A stretch of 64,000 nucleotides of DNA from Candidatus Kaistia colombiensis (GTDB lineage Bacteria > Pseudomonadota > Alphaproteobacteria > Rhizobiales > Kaistiaceae), in assembly GCA_029203105.1 (NCBI GenBank), contig CP119318.1, positions 2,866,501 to 2,930,500 of the forward strand. Reading direction: 5' to 3'. The translations under genes and the position numbers were made by a program. The notes under the pieces were generated by a model, which saw nothing but the letters and a program-made list of their open reading frames with translations, was not told the origin of the DNA and did no database searches. Shown here piece after piece: positions 54,451 through 63,193 of the stretch; the first letter of the stretch is position 1; every line of letters begins with the position of its first letter.

Positions 54451-55497
54451 ATGTCGGACATCAACGAAAAACCCAATCTGGCCATCGCCATGCGCGGGGT
54501 TACCAAGATTTTTGGTAGCGATCCCATGGCGGCGCTGGAACTGTTGCGCTCAGGCAAATCGAAGGCCGAAGTACAGGCCGAAACGAACCATGTCGTCGGT
54601 CTCGACAATGTCTCGCTCGATATCGCCGCGGGCCAGATCTTCGTCGTCATGGGGCTTTCGGGCTCCGGCAAATCGACGCTGATCCGCCACGTCAACCGGC
54701 TGATTGAGCCGACGGCGGGCGAGATCCTCGTTCATGGCGACGATGTGCTGAAGATGAGCCTCGACCAGCTACGCAGCTATCGCCGCACCAAGGTGGCGAT
54801 GGTGTTCCAGAAGTTCGGCCTGCTGCCGCATCGCTCTGTTATCGACAATGTCGCTTATGGCCTCGAAGTCCGGGGAGTCGGCCGCAAGGAGCGGCTGGAG
54901 ACGGCCGCGAAATGGATCGAGACGGTTGGTCTCGCCGGCTACGAGAACTCGCGCACCCGCCAGCTTTCCGGCGGCCAGCAGCAGCGTGTCGGCCTGGCGC
55001 GAGCGCTGTCGATGGATAGCGACATCATCCTGATGGACGAGGCGTTCTCGGCACTCGATCCGCTGATCCGCTCTGGCATGCAGGATCAGCTGATCACGCT
55101 GCAGAAATCGCTCAACAAGACGATCCTTTTCATCACGCATGATTTCGACGAGGCGCTGAAGATCGGCGACCGGATCGCCGTGCTGAAGGACGGCGCCGTG
55201 CAGCAGGAGGGCAGGCCCGAGGATATCGTGCTGCGTCCGGCCAACGAGCATATCGAGGAGTTCGTGCGCGAGGTGAACAAGGCGCGCGCCATCCACGTGC
55301 GCTCGATCATGGAGCGCGGCGCGACGGAGCCGTGCGAACAGTCGGTGTCGATGGATGCGCGCTGCGAGGACGTGCTGCCGCTGTTCGCCGAGCATCAGTG
55401 GGTCGGCGTCAACGATGGCGACGGCCGGCAGATCGGCCGCGTCACCGCCAAGCAGGTGATCAAGGCGCTGGCCCGCCACACGCCGGGTGTTGGCTAG
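54451..55497 (+). CDS. proV: Glycine betaine/proline-type ABC transporter ATP-binding protein
   Basis: A 348-residue ATPase starting immediately after the proW stop (TAAATG). Walker A is GLSGSGKST, signature LSGGQQQRVGLARAL, Walker B IILMDEAFSALD, and switch His in FITHDFDEALKIGD. The N-terminal region AALELLRSGKSKAEV is typical of ProV/OpuAA. The C-terminal 75 residues are a reduced CBS-like region, shorter than the tandem CBS of osmosensing OpuAA, so ionic-strength sensing may be weak or lost. A clear terminator follows. Confidence 0.92.
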   Translation: MSDINEKPNLAIAMRGVTKIFGSDPMAALELLRSGKSKAEVQAETNHVVGLDNVSLDIAAGQIFVVMGLSGSGKSTLIRHVNRLIEPTAGEILVHGDDVLKMSLDQLRSYRRTKVAMVFQKFGLLPHRSVIDNVAYGLEVRGVGRKERLETAAKWIETVGLAGYENSRTRQLSGGQQQRVGLARALSMDSDIILMDEAFSALDPLIRSGMQDQLITLQKSLNKTILFITHDFDEALKIGDRIAVLKDGAVQQEGRPEDIVLRPANEHIEEFVREVNKARAIHVRSIMERGATEPCEQSVSMDARCEDVLPLFAEHQWVGVNDGDGRQIGRVTAKQVIKALARHTPGVG

Positions 55498-55526
55498 GGC
55501 GGATCGCATCGGGAACGCGGGAGAAC

Positions 55527-55546
55527 GGGCGCGGGGCGCCCTTTTT
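55527..55546 (+). terminator. Rho-independent terminator after proV
   Basis: GGGCGC (55527-55532) pairs with GCGCCC (55536-55541) around GGG and is followed by five T residues. It closes the glycine betaine operon 30 bp after the proV stop. Confidence 0.85.
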
Positions 55547-55645
55547 CCGTGCGGCCAAGGATGGGAGAGGCGAGACCCGAAAGAATCTATACTTCGAAAG
55601 AGGTAGGGTATTGCTCCTTGCAAAGAGGAATGCATTGCTATCCGA

Positions 55646-56602
55646 ATGATAGTGAATGCGGTTTTTACAACCAAAGTTGAACCGGCCTATAACGACCTCC
55701 CCGAGGCGCGCTATCATTTTCCAAGAACCTATTTGAACCAGGTCGAGGCCGCGCAAGGCAACTGGATCGTTTACTATGAGCCAAGGCGCTCGACGGCGGA
55801 TCTCGCTAGTTCTGGCGGGCGGTCGGCCTATTTCGCTGTTGCCCGGGTTGAGGCCATAGTGTCGGACCCTTTCCAAGCAGACCACTTCTACGCGCAAATG
55901 GTCGATTATCTCGAGTTCAGCCGCCCCGTGCCTTTTAAGGAGGGCGGGCACTACTACGAGGGTGCGCTGCGCAAGGCGGACGGGTCGACTAACAAGGGCG
56001 CCTTCGGCCGGGCTGTGCGCAACCTCCGCGGTCACGAGTTCGATCAGATATTTGCAGCCGGATTTGCGCGTATCATTGGAGATCTGCCATTGGGGCCAGC
56101 CAATTCCGATGGCGCAACTTTCCCGCAACCTGGGTTTTTGCTGGCCGCTGAGAATCCCGCTCCCGCATTTGAACATGAATTGCCGAGCATGCCGGCCCGA
56201 CGTATCGAAACAAAGTTGGTTTCGCGCCCGTTCCGCGACCGGGCATTTGCCTCGGCCGTGATGACGGCCTATGGCAACCGGTGCGCAGTGACTGGGATCC
56301 AGATGATCGATCAAGGCGGTCGATCTGAAGCCGAGGCCGCGCATGTCAGGTCTGTTGCCCAAGATGGGCCGGACAGCATTCGGAACGGTATCGCGGTCTC
56401 ACGCACCGTGCATTGGATGTTCGACGCGGGGCTTCTCTCGGTTGCCGATGACTACACGATCCTGGTCGCGAAGCGCGTAGCGCCCGGTATCATGCAAGAT
56501 TTGCCTCCCCTGCACGGAAAACTGAGCGTTCCCGCGCGAGCTGATTTACGGCCGCATCCCGGCTATCTGCGGTTTCATCGGGAAAATGTCTTCGAGGGCT
56601 GA
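55646..56602 (+). CDS. HNH endonuclease (HNH_2 type) with N-terminal PUA/EVE-like domain
   Basis: A 318-residue protein. The C-terminal nuclease has YGNRCAVTGIQ (zinc-type Cys), AEAAHVRSVAQDGPDSIRNG with the catalytic His, and SRTVHWMFDAGLLSV, the order of the HNH_2 family. The N-terminal 150 residues (PRTYLNQVEAAQGNWIVYYEPRR, AYFAVARVEAI) resemble a PUA-like/EVE fold that reads modified bases. Such fusions can be type IV, modification-dependent restriction enzymes. No methylase or partner gene is adjacent. The start ATG has only a distant purine site. Codon use is visibly less GC-biased than in neighbouring genes, which suggests horizontal transfer. The N-domain call is tentative. Confidence 0.72.
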   Translation: MIVNAVFTTKVEPAYNDLPEARYHFPRTYLNQVEAAQGNWIVYYEPRRSTADLASSGGRSAYFAVARVEAIVSDPFQADHFYAQMVDYLEFSRPVPFKEGGHYYEGALRKADGSTNKGAFGRAVRNLRGHEFDQIFAAGFARIIGDLPLGPANSDGATFPQPGFLLAAENPAPAFEHELPSMPARRIETKLVSRPFRDRAFASAVMTAYGNRCAVTGIQMIDQGGRSEAEAAHVRSVAQDGPDSIRNGIAVSRTVHWMFDAGLLSVADDYTILVAKRVAPGIMQDLPPLHGKLSVPARADLRPHPGYLRFHRENVFEG

Positions 56603-56668
56603 TCTCGCGCTGTTGGGGAGCGATGGGACCCTGCATGAAAGATGTAAGACCTATTTTCGGCCCGAAGT

Positions 56669-56700
56669 AAAAAGGGCGAGGGGTGCTGGCTGCCCCTCGC
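56669..56700 (-). terminator. Rho-independent terminator of the VOC-family gene
   Basis: On the minus strand GCGAGGGG and CCCCTCGC (56693-56700 and 56676-56683) form an 8-bp stem with a 9-nt loop followed by CCTTTTTAC. It begins 14 bp after the stop of the VOC gene. Confidence 0.75.
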
Positions 56701-56713
56701 TAGGTGGAGTGGG

Positions 56714-57151
56714 TCAGGCCGGATTGGTGCGGGCGCCCATCGACCAGGTGACGCCAAAGGGATCGCGCAGCTGGCCGTAGCGGTCGCCCCAGAATTGCAG
56801 GTCGAGCGGCAGGACGATCTCCATGCCGGCGTCGACGGCGCGCTGCCACCACATGTCGATGTCGTCGCCGAGCTGCAGATGCAGCGTGTAGCCCTTCGCC
56901 TTCTCCAGCGGGTGGCCGTATTCCTCGTAGGGGTCGGCGAGCATGACCGAGCCGCCATGGATATAGAGGTGGATATGCATGGTCCGCCCCTTCTCGTCGA
57001 CGGGAACCCGCATCACTTCTTTCGCCGCAAGCGCGCGCTGGTAGAACTCGGACGCCTTCACGGCGCCGCCGACATTGAGATAGGGCACCACCCCGCTCAG
57101 CACCGGGGGCATGTTGGCGAAGGCGCTGGTCTCGTCGGTCTTGGTGTCCAT
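56714..57151 (-). CDS. VOC-family protein (PhnB/glyoxalase-like)
   Basis: A 145-residue vicinal-oxygen-chelate protein with SGVVPYLNVGGAVKASEFY, typical of the PhnB-like subgroup, and two beta-alpha-beta-beta-beta units ending FGVTWSMGAR. A likely metal or substrate residue is in MHIHLYIHGGSVMLADPY. ATG 57151 has GAGGAG upstream. It is a single-gene unit with its own terminator. The biochemical role of this subgroup is mostly unknown, so no reaction is assigned. Confidence 0.85.
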   Translation of the reverse strand: MDTKTDETSAFANMPPVLSGVVPYLNVGGAVKASEFYQRALAAKEVMRVPVDEKGRTMHIHLYIHGGSVMLADPYEEYGHPLEKAKGYTLHLQLGDDIDMWWQRAVDAGMEIVLPLDLQFWGDRYGQLRDPFGVTWSMGARTNPA

Positions 57152-57263
57152 GGTCCGGTCTCCTCTCGCGGTCCTTTGATGCGGTGCCCAGGGCAGCCGT
57201 CATCGTGACGACGAGCGGGCCGGGATGGATTCGACAACGGCAATGGATTTTTGTGCCGACGCG

Positions 57264-57295
57264 AAAAAGGCGCGGACGCGAACGTCCGGGCCTTT
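57264..57295 (-). terminator. Rho-independent terminator of the two-SDR operon
   Basis: On the minus strand AAAGGC, a mismatch, and CGGACG pair with their complements around a TTCG tetraloop, followed by TTTTT (complement of 57264-57268). The extra-stable loop and T-run make it convincing. It lies 173 bp after the last SDR stop, beyond the repeat at 57317. Confidence 0.75.
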
Positions 57296-57316
57296 CTGGC
57301 GAGGGCACCGCGATCT

Positions 57317-57443
57317 TTACCTCTCCCTGAGGGAGAGGTCGGAGCGCAGCTCCGGGTGAGGGTTTAGGGAACCATCCGGAGAGGCCGTAAACCCTCACCC
57401 GCCGCACTGCGTGCGTCGACCTCTCCCTCAGGGAGAGGTGAAG
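57317..57443. repeat. Inverted pair of dispersed palindromic repeats, same family as at 53.3 kb
   Basis: Copy one (57317-57369) starts CCTCTCCCTGAGGGAGAGG and ends GGGTGAGGGTTTAGG. Copy two (57387-57443) is inverted, from GTAAACCCTCACCC to CTCAGGGAGAGG. Only the inner GC-rich stems differ between copies. It fills the 57152-57467 spacer with the terminator. Confidence 0.75.
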
Positions 57444-57467
57444 AGCAGGGCGGAGTGGGTCCCATGC

Positions 57468-58196
57468 CTAGATGTCCTGGTTCTGCGGCAGGATGACGAG
57501 GTCGCGGATGGTGGCGTTGGGCGGGCGGGTCACCATGAAGACCAGCGCGTCGGCGATATCTTCCGAGCGCAGGCCCTCATGCGCCTCGGCGCGGCGCTCG
57601 ATCTCGGCCGGGTCCGTGATGCCCCAGAGCTCGTTCAGCACGATGCCCGGCGACAGCGCGCCGATGCGGACATGGTGCGGGCCGAGCTGGCGGCGGACGC
57701 CATGCACGAAGGACTGCACGGCGTGCTTGGTGGCCGAATAGACCGGCTCCCAGTGGATCGCCTGGTGGCCCGAGATCGACGACGTCACGACGATGTCGCC
57801 GGAACGGCGGGCGATCATGCCCGGCAGAACGGCGCGGACGGTGCGGAACACGCCATTGACGTTGACGCCGATGACGCGGTCCCACTCGTCGGGATCGCCC
57901 GTGGCGACGTCGCCGGTGACATAGCTGCCGGCATTGGCGAACAGGATGTCGATGCGTCCGAAATGGGCCTCCGCCTTGGCGACCATCGCCTCGACGTCGG
58001 CGGCCTGGGTCAGGTCGGCCGGAACGGCGATGGTGTCGCCGCCCAGTTCCTTCGCCAGCGCCTCGAGCTTGTCGGCCGAGCGCGCCACCAGCACCAGCTT
58101 CGCGCCCTCGGCGGCGAAGCGGCGGGCTGCCGCGCGGCCGATGCCGGAGCTGGCGCCGGTCACAATCATCACCTTGCCGGCAATCGATACGGCCAT
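57468..58196 (-). CDS. SDR-family oxidoreductase
   Basis: A 242-residue classical SDR with VTGASSGIGRAAARRFAAEG, FANAG in place of NNAG, catalytic Ser in TSSISGHQ and YSATKHAVQSF. The C-terminal part (LSPGIVLNELWGITD, MVTRPPNATIRDLVILP) resembles the YdfG/serine-dehydrogenase-like subgroup, which acts on small hydroxy acids and sugar alcohols. It is 28 bp after the previous SDR gene, so both are co-transcribed, divergent from the epimerase and importer genes. A polyol or its oxidation product is a plausible substrate. Confidence 0.87.
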   Translation of the reverse strand: MAVSIAGKVMIVTGASSGIGRAAARRFAAEGAKLVLVARSADKLEALAKELGGDTIAVPADLTQAADVEAMVAKAEAHFGRIDILFANAGSYVTGDVATGDPDEWDRVIGVNVNGVFRTVRAVLPGMIARRSGDIVVTSSISGHQAIHWEPVYSATKHAVQSFVHGVRRQLGPHHVRIGALSPGIVLNELWGITDPAEIERRAEAHEGLRSEDIADALVFMVTRPPNATIRDLVILPQNQDI

Positions 58197-58224
58197 GGTG
58201 TTTCCTCCCTCAAATGTCTTGAAA

Positions 58225-59001
58225 TCAGCGGACGGTATAGCCGCCGTCGACGAGCAGATTGGCGCCGTTGACCATCGCCGCGCCGTCGCTGGCGAGGTAG
58301 AGGGCGGCGAGCGCGATCTCTTCCGGCTGGGCGAAACGGCGGGTCGGGATCTCGGCGCGGGCGCGCTCGCCCTTTTCGCCGGCCCAGCCGACCTTGGCGA
58401 GCTCGGTCTCGACGACGGTCGGCGAGATGCAGTTGGCGGTGATGCCCTTCGGGCCCCATTCCAGCGCCATGCAGTTGGTCATGCCGAGCAGGCCGGCCTT
58501 CGAGGCGGAGTAGGCGACATGGCCTTCGATGCCGATGATTGCGGCCTGCGAGGCGATGGTGACGATGCGGCCATAGCCGGCGGCGATCATGTGGCCGGCG
58601 ACTTCGCGCGAGAAGATGTAGGGTGCGCGCAGATTGACCGCGAGCTGCAGGTCCCAGCTCTCCGTCGTCGTCGCCTCGGCCGGCGCCAGCATGCCGATGC
58701 CGGCATTGTTGACGAGGATGTCGATCTTGCCGAAATGCGCCGCGATCTCGGCCACGGCGCGCTCGATCGTCGGCGCGTCGGTGACGTCGCCGGTCCAGCC
58801 CTTGTGGCCTTCGCCGAGCGAAGCCGCGAAATCGTGCACCGCCTCGTTCTTGTCGAGAAGCGCGAGGGTGGCGCCATTGGCGGCGAACAGGGTGGCGAGC
58901 GCCCGGCCGATGCCGCCCGCCGCGCCCGTGATCAGCGCCACCTTGCCCGTCATGTCGAACGGACGGGTCATGTCGGCGGTAAACGCCTGATTGGCAGACA
59001 T
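58225..59001 (-). CDS. SDR-family oxidoreductase, polyol dehydrogenase-like
   Basis: A 258-residue SDR with ALITGAAGGIGRALATLFAANG, an Asp at the end of beta-2 (LALLDKNEAV) that favours NAD over NADP, NNAG in LVNNAGIGML, and YSASKAGLLGM. Overall it resembles tetritol and glycerol dehydrogenases of the SDR family. ATG 59001 has GGGAGGAAAC at good spacing. It is the first gene of the minus-strand pair; the divergent 221-bp region to the epimerase gene has an AGCAA-N6-TTGCT dyad at 59115-59130 that may be an operator. Confidence 0.87.
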   Translation of the reverse strand: MSANQAFTADMTRPFDMTGKVALITGAAGGIGRALATLFAANGATLALLDKNEAVHDFAASLGEGHKGWTGDVTDAPTIERAVAEIAAHFGKIDILVNNAGIGMLAPAEATTTESWDLQLAVNLRAPYIFSREVAGHMIAAGYGRIVTIASQAAIIGIEGHVAYSASKAGLLGMTNCMALEWGPKGITANCISPTVVETELAKVGWAGEKGERARAEIPTRRFAQPEEIALAALYLASDGAAMVNGANLLVDGGYTVR

Positions 59002-59222
59002 TTCTGTTTCCTCCCAAAGCCGCGGCGAACCTCATGTCCGCACGGGGCGCACGGCTTGTCACCGCTCGTTCGTGGCGGTGCGTTTCACCAAACTAGCCTT
59101 GCGCCCCGCTTGAAAGCAAGTTTGTTTGCTGCTACTGCCAACAAATAAGCGATGACGAAATCGCACTCGATGTCGACCCCGGCCGGAAGCCGGAGCGGCG
59201 ATGGAACCGTGAGGAAACGCTG

Positions 59223-60107
59223 ATGAAGAAGCTTGGCATTCACTCGTTCGTCTGGACCGGCGGCACGACGCGGGAAGACCTCGAGGGCGCGATGAAGAAG
59301 TCGCACGACCTCGGCTACGGCCTGATCGAGTTCCCGCGCCTCGACCCGAAGAAGTTCGACGTCAACTGGCTCGCCAAGCGCCTGGCCGATTACGGCCTCA
59401 AGGTCGTCGTCACGATGGGCTTGCCGGTCGACAGCGACGTCTCGTCGGAAGATCCTGAAGTCGTGAAGCGCGGCGAGGCGGTTCTGGCCGAAGCGATCTC
59501 GATCACCCGCGACCTCGGCGGCTCCAAACTCGGCGGCATCATCTTCTCCGCCCACACTAAGTACCAGAGCATGCCGACCCAGAAGGGCTGGGACAACAGC
59601 GTCGCGGCGCTCGCCCGTGCCGCCGACATCGGCAAGGCCGCCGGCGTGTCGATGAACCTCGAGGTCGTCAACCGCTTCGAGAGCAACCTGCTCAACACCA
59701 CCGCGCAGGGCCTCGCCTTCATCGAGCAGTCCGGCTCGGACAACATCTTCCTGCACCTCGACACCTTCCACATGAACATCGAGGAAGCGGATCCGGTCCA
59801 GGCGCTGCGCACCGCCGGCACGAAGCTCGGCTACTTCCATATCGGCGAGAGCAACCGCGGTTTCCTCGGCTCCGGCGTGATCAATTTCTCGGCGATCTTC
59901 GACGCGCTGCTCGAGATCGACTACCAGGACTGGATCACCTTCGAGAGCTTCTCGACCGAGGTCGTCGACAAGGATCTGTCGATCACCTGCGCGATCTGGC
60001 GCAATACCTGGAAGGACAATGTCGAGGTGGCCCGTCTGGCCAAGGCCTATATCGAGGCCCGCATCGGCGAGTCCGCCCGCAAGGCGATCACCGCCCGTTC
60101 GCTCTGA
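59223..60107 (+). CDS. Ketose 3-epimerase/sugar phosphate isomerase family TIM barrel
   Basis: A 294-residue (beta/alpha)8 protein of the xylose-isomerase-like (AP_endonuc_2) superfamily. Residues Glu147 (NLEVVNRFES), Asp180 (HLDTFHMNIEE), His206 (YFHIGESNRG) and Glu241 (TFESFS) have exactly the 33/26/35 spacing of the metal-binding tetrad of D-tagatose/D-psicose 3-epimerases. It should epimerise a free ketose at C3, or isomerise a related tetrose or pentose. It is divergent from the two SDRs and upstream of the sugar importer, completing a sugar/polyol utilisation module. A kinase is not seen before the window ends. Confidence 0.87.
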   Translation: MKKLGIHSFVWTGGTTREDLEGAMKKSHDLGYGLIEFPRLDPKKFDVNWLAKRLADYGLKVVVTMGLPVDSDVSSEDPEVVKRGEAVLAEAISITRDLGGSKLGGIIFSAHTKYQSMPTQKGWDNSVAALARAADIGKAAGVSMNLEVVNRFESNLLNTTAQGLAFIEQSGSDNIFLHLDTFHMNIEEADPVQALRTAGTKLGYFHIGESNRGFLGSGVINFSAIFDALLEIDYQDWITFESFSTEVVDKDLSITCAIWRNTWKDNVEVARLAKAYIEARIGESARKAITARSL

Positions 60108-60191
60108 TTTGAGGGCAGGGGGCGGCTGACCCCTGGCTGCCCCTGATAAGCGGTTCGTCCCATCCCTCCTCCCGGGGACGCTCCGCACCTT

Positions 60192-60230
60192 GATGGATGG
60201 CGCCTGCAATGGCTGCCATCCATCCTTTCC
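60192..60230 (+). terminator. Probable terminator after the epimerase gene
   Basis: GATGGATGGC (60192-60201) pairs perfectly with GCCATCCATC (60215-60224) across a 13-nt loop and is followed by CTTTCC. It lies 85 bp after the epimerase stop, suggesting the importer genes have their own promoter. Confidence 0.5.
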
Positions 60231-60336
60231 TGCCTGTCGCAGGCGGGATCCGGATGCTGGATGGTCGCCGAAGGCGACATCTCTCGCGGGAGGAGGGCGG
60301 CCGAATATCAGGCCAATTTCCTCGATTTCACAATAT

Positions 60337-60356
60337 CTTGCGCAGATCGGCGCAAG
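60337..60356. promoter_or_regulatory. Dyad upstream of the sugar importer operon
   Basis: CTTGCGC (60337-60343) and GCGCAAG (60350-60356) form a perfect 7-bp inverted repeat with a 6-bp spacer, about 185 bp before the ATPase start. It is the clearest operator-like element in the 60108-60539 spacer, which otherwise holds only the hairpin at 60192. No regulator gene is adjacent. Confidence 0.35.
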
Positions 60357-60539
60357 CGATGCGTGCAATGGCTCGCGTCGCCATCCGTCCGCCGAACGAC
60401 CGCTGCAAAGTCCGTCATCAACCTGCCGCCATACCCCAACGGCAGGTTGACTCCGCGAAACCAGGCAAATATGTTTGGTGTCGCAACGAACAAAAAGAAT
60501 TGAGCCATAGAGCTCCAGTCAGTTGGGAGAAACGTCGTA

Positions 60540-62129
60540 GTGGCCGAGCCTGCCTCCCTTGGTGAGGGCAAGCCGGAACAGGCGCATCACGTCCTGGTTC
60601 CGCCCGCCTCCATATCGCAGACCACGCCCGACGACGGCGCGGTCAACGATGCGGATCTGCTCCTCGCCGCCACCAGCATTTCCAAGGCCTTTGCCGGCGT
60701 GCCGGCGCTGGTCGACGGCCGCATCCGGCTCAAGCGCGGCAGCGTGCACGCGCTCTGCGGCGGCAATGGCGCCGGCAAGTCGACCTTCCTCAACATCCTG
60801 ATGGGCCTGCACCGCGCCGACGCCGGCACGGTCATGGTCAAGGGCAGGGTGGTTCACTACGCCTCCGCCGCCGAGGCGCTCGCCGACGGCATCGCCATCA
60901 TCACCCAGGAACTGAGCCCGGTTCTCGACATGACCGTGGCCGAGAACATCTATCTCGGCCGCGAGCCCCGCCGGATGGGATGGTTCGCCGACAAGGCCAA
61001 GATGGAGGCGGACGCGACCGCTCTCTTCGCCCGCCTCGGCTTCGACATCGACGCGCGCGTCACCATGCGCTCGCTCTCCGTCGCCAAAATCCAGCTCGTC
61101 GAGATCGCCAAGGCGATCAGCCGCGAGAGCGACATCCTGATCATGGACGAGCCGACCTCGGCGATCGGCGAGAAGGAAGCCGCGACGCTGTTCAAGGCGA
61201 TCCGTTCGCTGCAGGACCAGGGCGTCGGCATCATATATGTCTCGCACCGCCTGACCGACATCTTCTCGATCGCCGACAGCTACACGGTGTTCCGCGACGG
61301 CCGCTTCATCGAGGCGGGCGATCTGGCCAACATCGACCGGCAGCGGCTGATCTCGCTGATCGTCGGCCGCGACCTGCGCGACCAGGAGGCCCGCAAGAGC
61401 ACCAGCACAGGCCAGTCGATGCTGTCCGTATCCGGCTTCGCCCGGCACGGCCAGTTCGAGGATATCTCGCTTGATCTCGCCAAGGGCGAAATCCTCGGCC
61501 TCTACGGCCTGATGGGCGCCGGACGCAGCGAGTTCGCCAATGCGCTCTACGGCAACGAGCCCAAGGATGCCGGCACCGTCCGCATCGAGGGCAAGCCGGT
61601 CGAGATCCGCTCGCCCTCCGACGCGCTTGCGAACGGCATCGCCATCGTCACCGAGGATCGCAAGGAGACGGGCCTGGTCCTGACCTCCAGCGTGTCCGAA
61701 AACGTCGTGCTGGCGGCGCTCGACCAGTTCTCGAAGCTGGGCTTCGTCGACGGCAAGAAGGTCGCGTCGAATGTCGACGGCCAGATCGCCCGCTTCCGTA
61801 TCCGCACCGCCTCGCGCGACCTGCCGGTCCAGAGCCTTTCCGGCGGCAACCAGCAGAAGGTGGTGTTGGCCCGCTGCGTCGAGACCGAGCCCAAGATCCT
61901 GATCTGCGACGAGCCGACCCGCGGCATCGACGAGGGCGCCAAGCGGGAGGTCTACGCGTTCCTCTCGGCCTTCGCGGCGGCCGGCAATTCCGTCCTGATG
62001 ATCTCTTCCGAAATTCCCGAAATTCTCGCCAACGCCGACCGGATCCTCGTGTTCCGGCGCGGGCGGATCGCGGGCGAACTCGAGGGCGCCAAGGCGACCC
62101 AAGAGGCGCTCGTCCATCTGGCAAGCTGA
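60540..62129 (+). CDS. Sugar ABC transporter ATP-binding protein (RbsA/XylG type, two ATPase domains)
   Basis: A 529-residue fused tandem ATPase. In the first half Walker A is GGNGAGKST, with a weak signature LSVAKIQLVEIAKAI and Walker B ILIMDEPTSAI. In the second half Walker A is degenerate (GLMGAGRSE), while the signature LSGGNQQKVVLARCV and Walker B ILICDEPTRGID are good, the usual arrangement of monosaccharide importers. The start is GTG with GGGAG upstream. The first 40 residues are a low-complexity extension. It is followed after 17 bp by the permease gene. A pentose or polyol ligand is likely from context. Confidence 0.9.
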   Translation: MAEPASLGEGKPEQAHHVLVPPASISQTTPDDGAVNDADLLLAATSISKAFAGVPALVDGRIRLKRGSVHALCGGNGAGKSTFLNILMGLHRADAGTVMVKGRVVHYASAAEALADGIAIITQELSPVLDMTVAENIYLGREPRRMGWFADKAKMEADATALFARLGFDIDARVTMRSLSVAKIQLVEIAKAISRESDILIMDEPTSAIGEKEAATLFKAIRSLQDQGVGIIYVSHRLTDIFSIADSYTVFRDGRFIEAGDLANIDRQRLISLIVGRDLRDQEARKSTSTGQSMLSVSGFARHGQFEDISLDLAKGEILGLYGLMGAGRSEFANALYGNEPKDAGTVRIEGKPVEIRSPSDALANGIAIVTEDRKETGLVLTSSVSENVVLAALDQFSKLGFVDGKKVASNVDGQIARFRIRTASRDLPVQSLSGGNQQKVVLARCVETEPKILICDEPTRGIDEGAKREVYAFLSAFAAAGNSVLMISSEIPEILANADRILVFRRGRIAGELEGAKATQEALVHLAS

Positions 62130-62146
62130 GCGACCGAGGCGCCTCC

Positions 62147-63136
62147 ATGTCAACCGAACTCACCACCAACGCCATTTCCGCATCCGCTGCCAGAAGCCAG
62201 GCAGTCGGCCGCTTCCTGTCGCGTTACGGCATCCTGCTGTCGTTCATCATCCTGGTCGTGATCCTGTCCTTCGCGCATCCGAATTTCCTGTCGAGCGGAA
62301 ATTTGATGAACGTGCTGCGGCAGGTGTCGATCAACGGCATCCTCGCCATCGGCATGACCTTCGTGATCCTGACCGGCGGTATCGATCTGTCGATCGGCTC
62401 GGTGCTGGCGCTGACCGGTGTGGTCGCCGGCAGCCTCGTGACCGGCGCGGATCCGTACAATCCCGCGATCGCCTTCTTCGCCGCAGTCGGCGTCGGCGCC
62501 CTGTTCGGCGCCGTCAACGGCACGCTGATCGCGCGCTTCTCGGTGCCGGCCTTCGTCGTCACGCTCGGCATGCTGTCGATGGCGCGCGGCGCGACGCTGC
62601 TCTATTCGAACGGCCGGCCGATTCCCAATCTGTCGCCGGATTTCCGCTGGCTTGGCCAGGGCTTCGTCGCCGGCATCCCGGTTCCGGTCATCATTTTCGC
62701 GATCGTCTTCTTCGCGGCCTGGATCACGCTGCGCTACACGGTCTATGGCCGCTGGATCTACGCCGTCGGCGGCAATGTGAAGAGCGCCAAGACGAGCGGC
62801 ATCCCGACTCGCACGGTCATCTTCTCGGCCTATCTGCTGATGGGGGCGCTGGCCGGTCTCGCCGGCATGATCCTGACCGCCCGCACCACCTCGGCGCTGC
62901 CGCAGGCGGGCCTCGGCTACGAGCTGGACGCAATCGCTGCGGTCGTCATCGGCGGCACGTCGCTTACAGGCGGCGTCGGCTCAGTAGTCTACACGCTGAT
63001 CGGTGCGCTGATCATCGGCGTGATTTCCAACGGTCTCGATCTGATGGGGGTGTCGTCCTACTACCAGCAGATCATCAAGGGCGCGATCATCGTCGTCGCC
63101 GTCCTGATCGACCGCTCCAGAAACATGAATCCTTGA
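62147..63136 (+). CDS. Sugar ABC transporter permease (RbsC type)
   Basis: A 329-residue permease with about nine to ten hydrophobic segments. Its family landmarks are GMTFVILTGGIDLSIGSVLAL, LFGAVNGTLIARFSVPAFVVTLG, and the C-terminal DAIAAVVIGGTSLTGGVGSV. It would form a homodimer under the fused ATPase. The binding-protein gene follows after 57 bp. Confidence 0.92.
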   Translation: MSTELTTNAISASAARSQAVGRFLSRYGILLSFIILVVILSFAHPNFLSSGNLMNVLRQVSINGILAIGMTFVILTGGIDLSIGSVLALTGVVAGSLVTGADPYNPAIAFFAAVGVGALFGAVNGTLIARFSVPAFVVTLGMLSMARGATLLYSNGRPIPNLSPDFRWLGQGFVAGIPVPVIIFAIVFFAAWITLRYTVYGRWIYAVGGNVKSAKTSGIPTRTVIFSAYLLMGALAGLAGMILTARTTSALPQAGLGYELDAIAAVVIGGTSLTGGVGSVVYTLIGALIIGVISNGLDLMGVSSYYQQIIKGAIIVVAVLIDRSRNMNP

Positions 63137-63193
63137 TGGGATCCGCGTGCTTGCACGCGGGAATAGAGAGCTATGACTGAGGGAGGAAACCCA

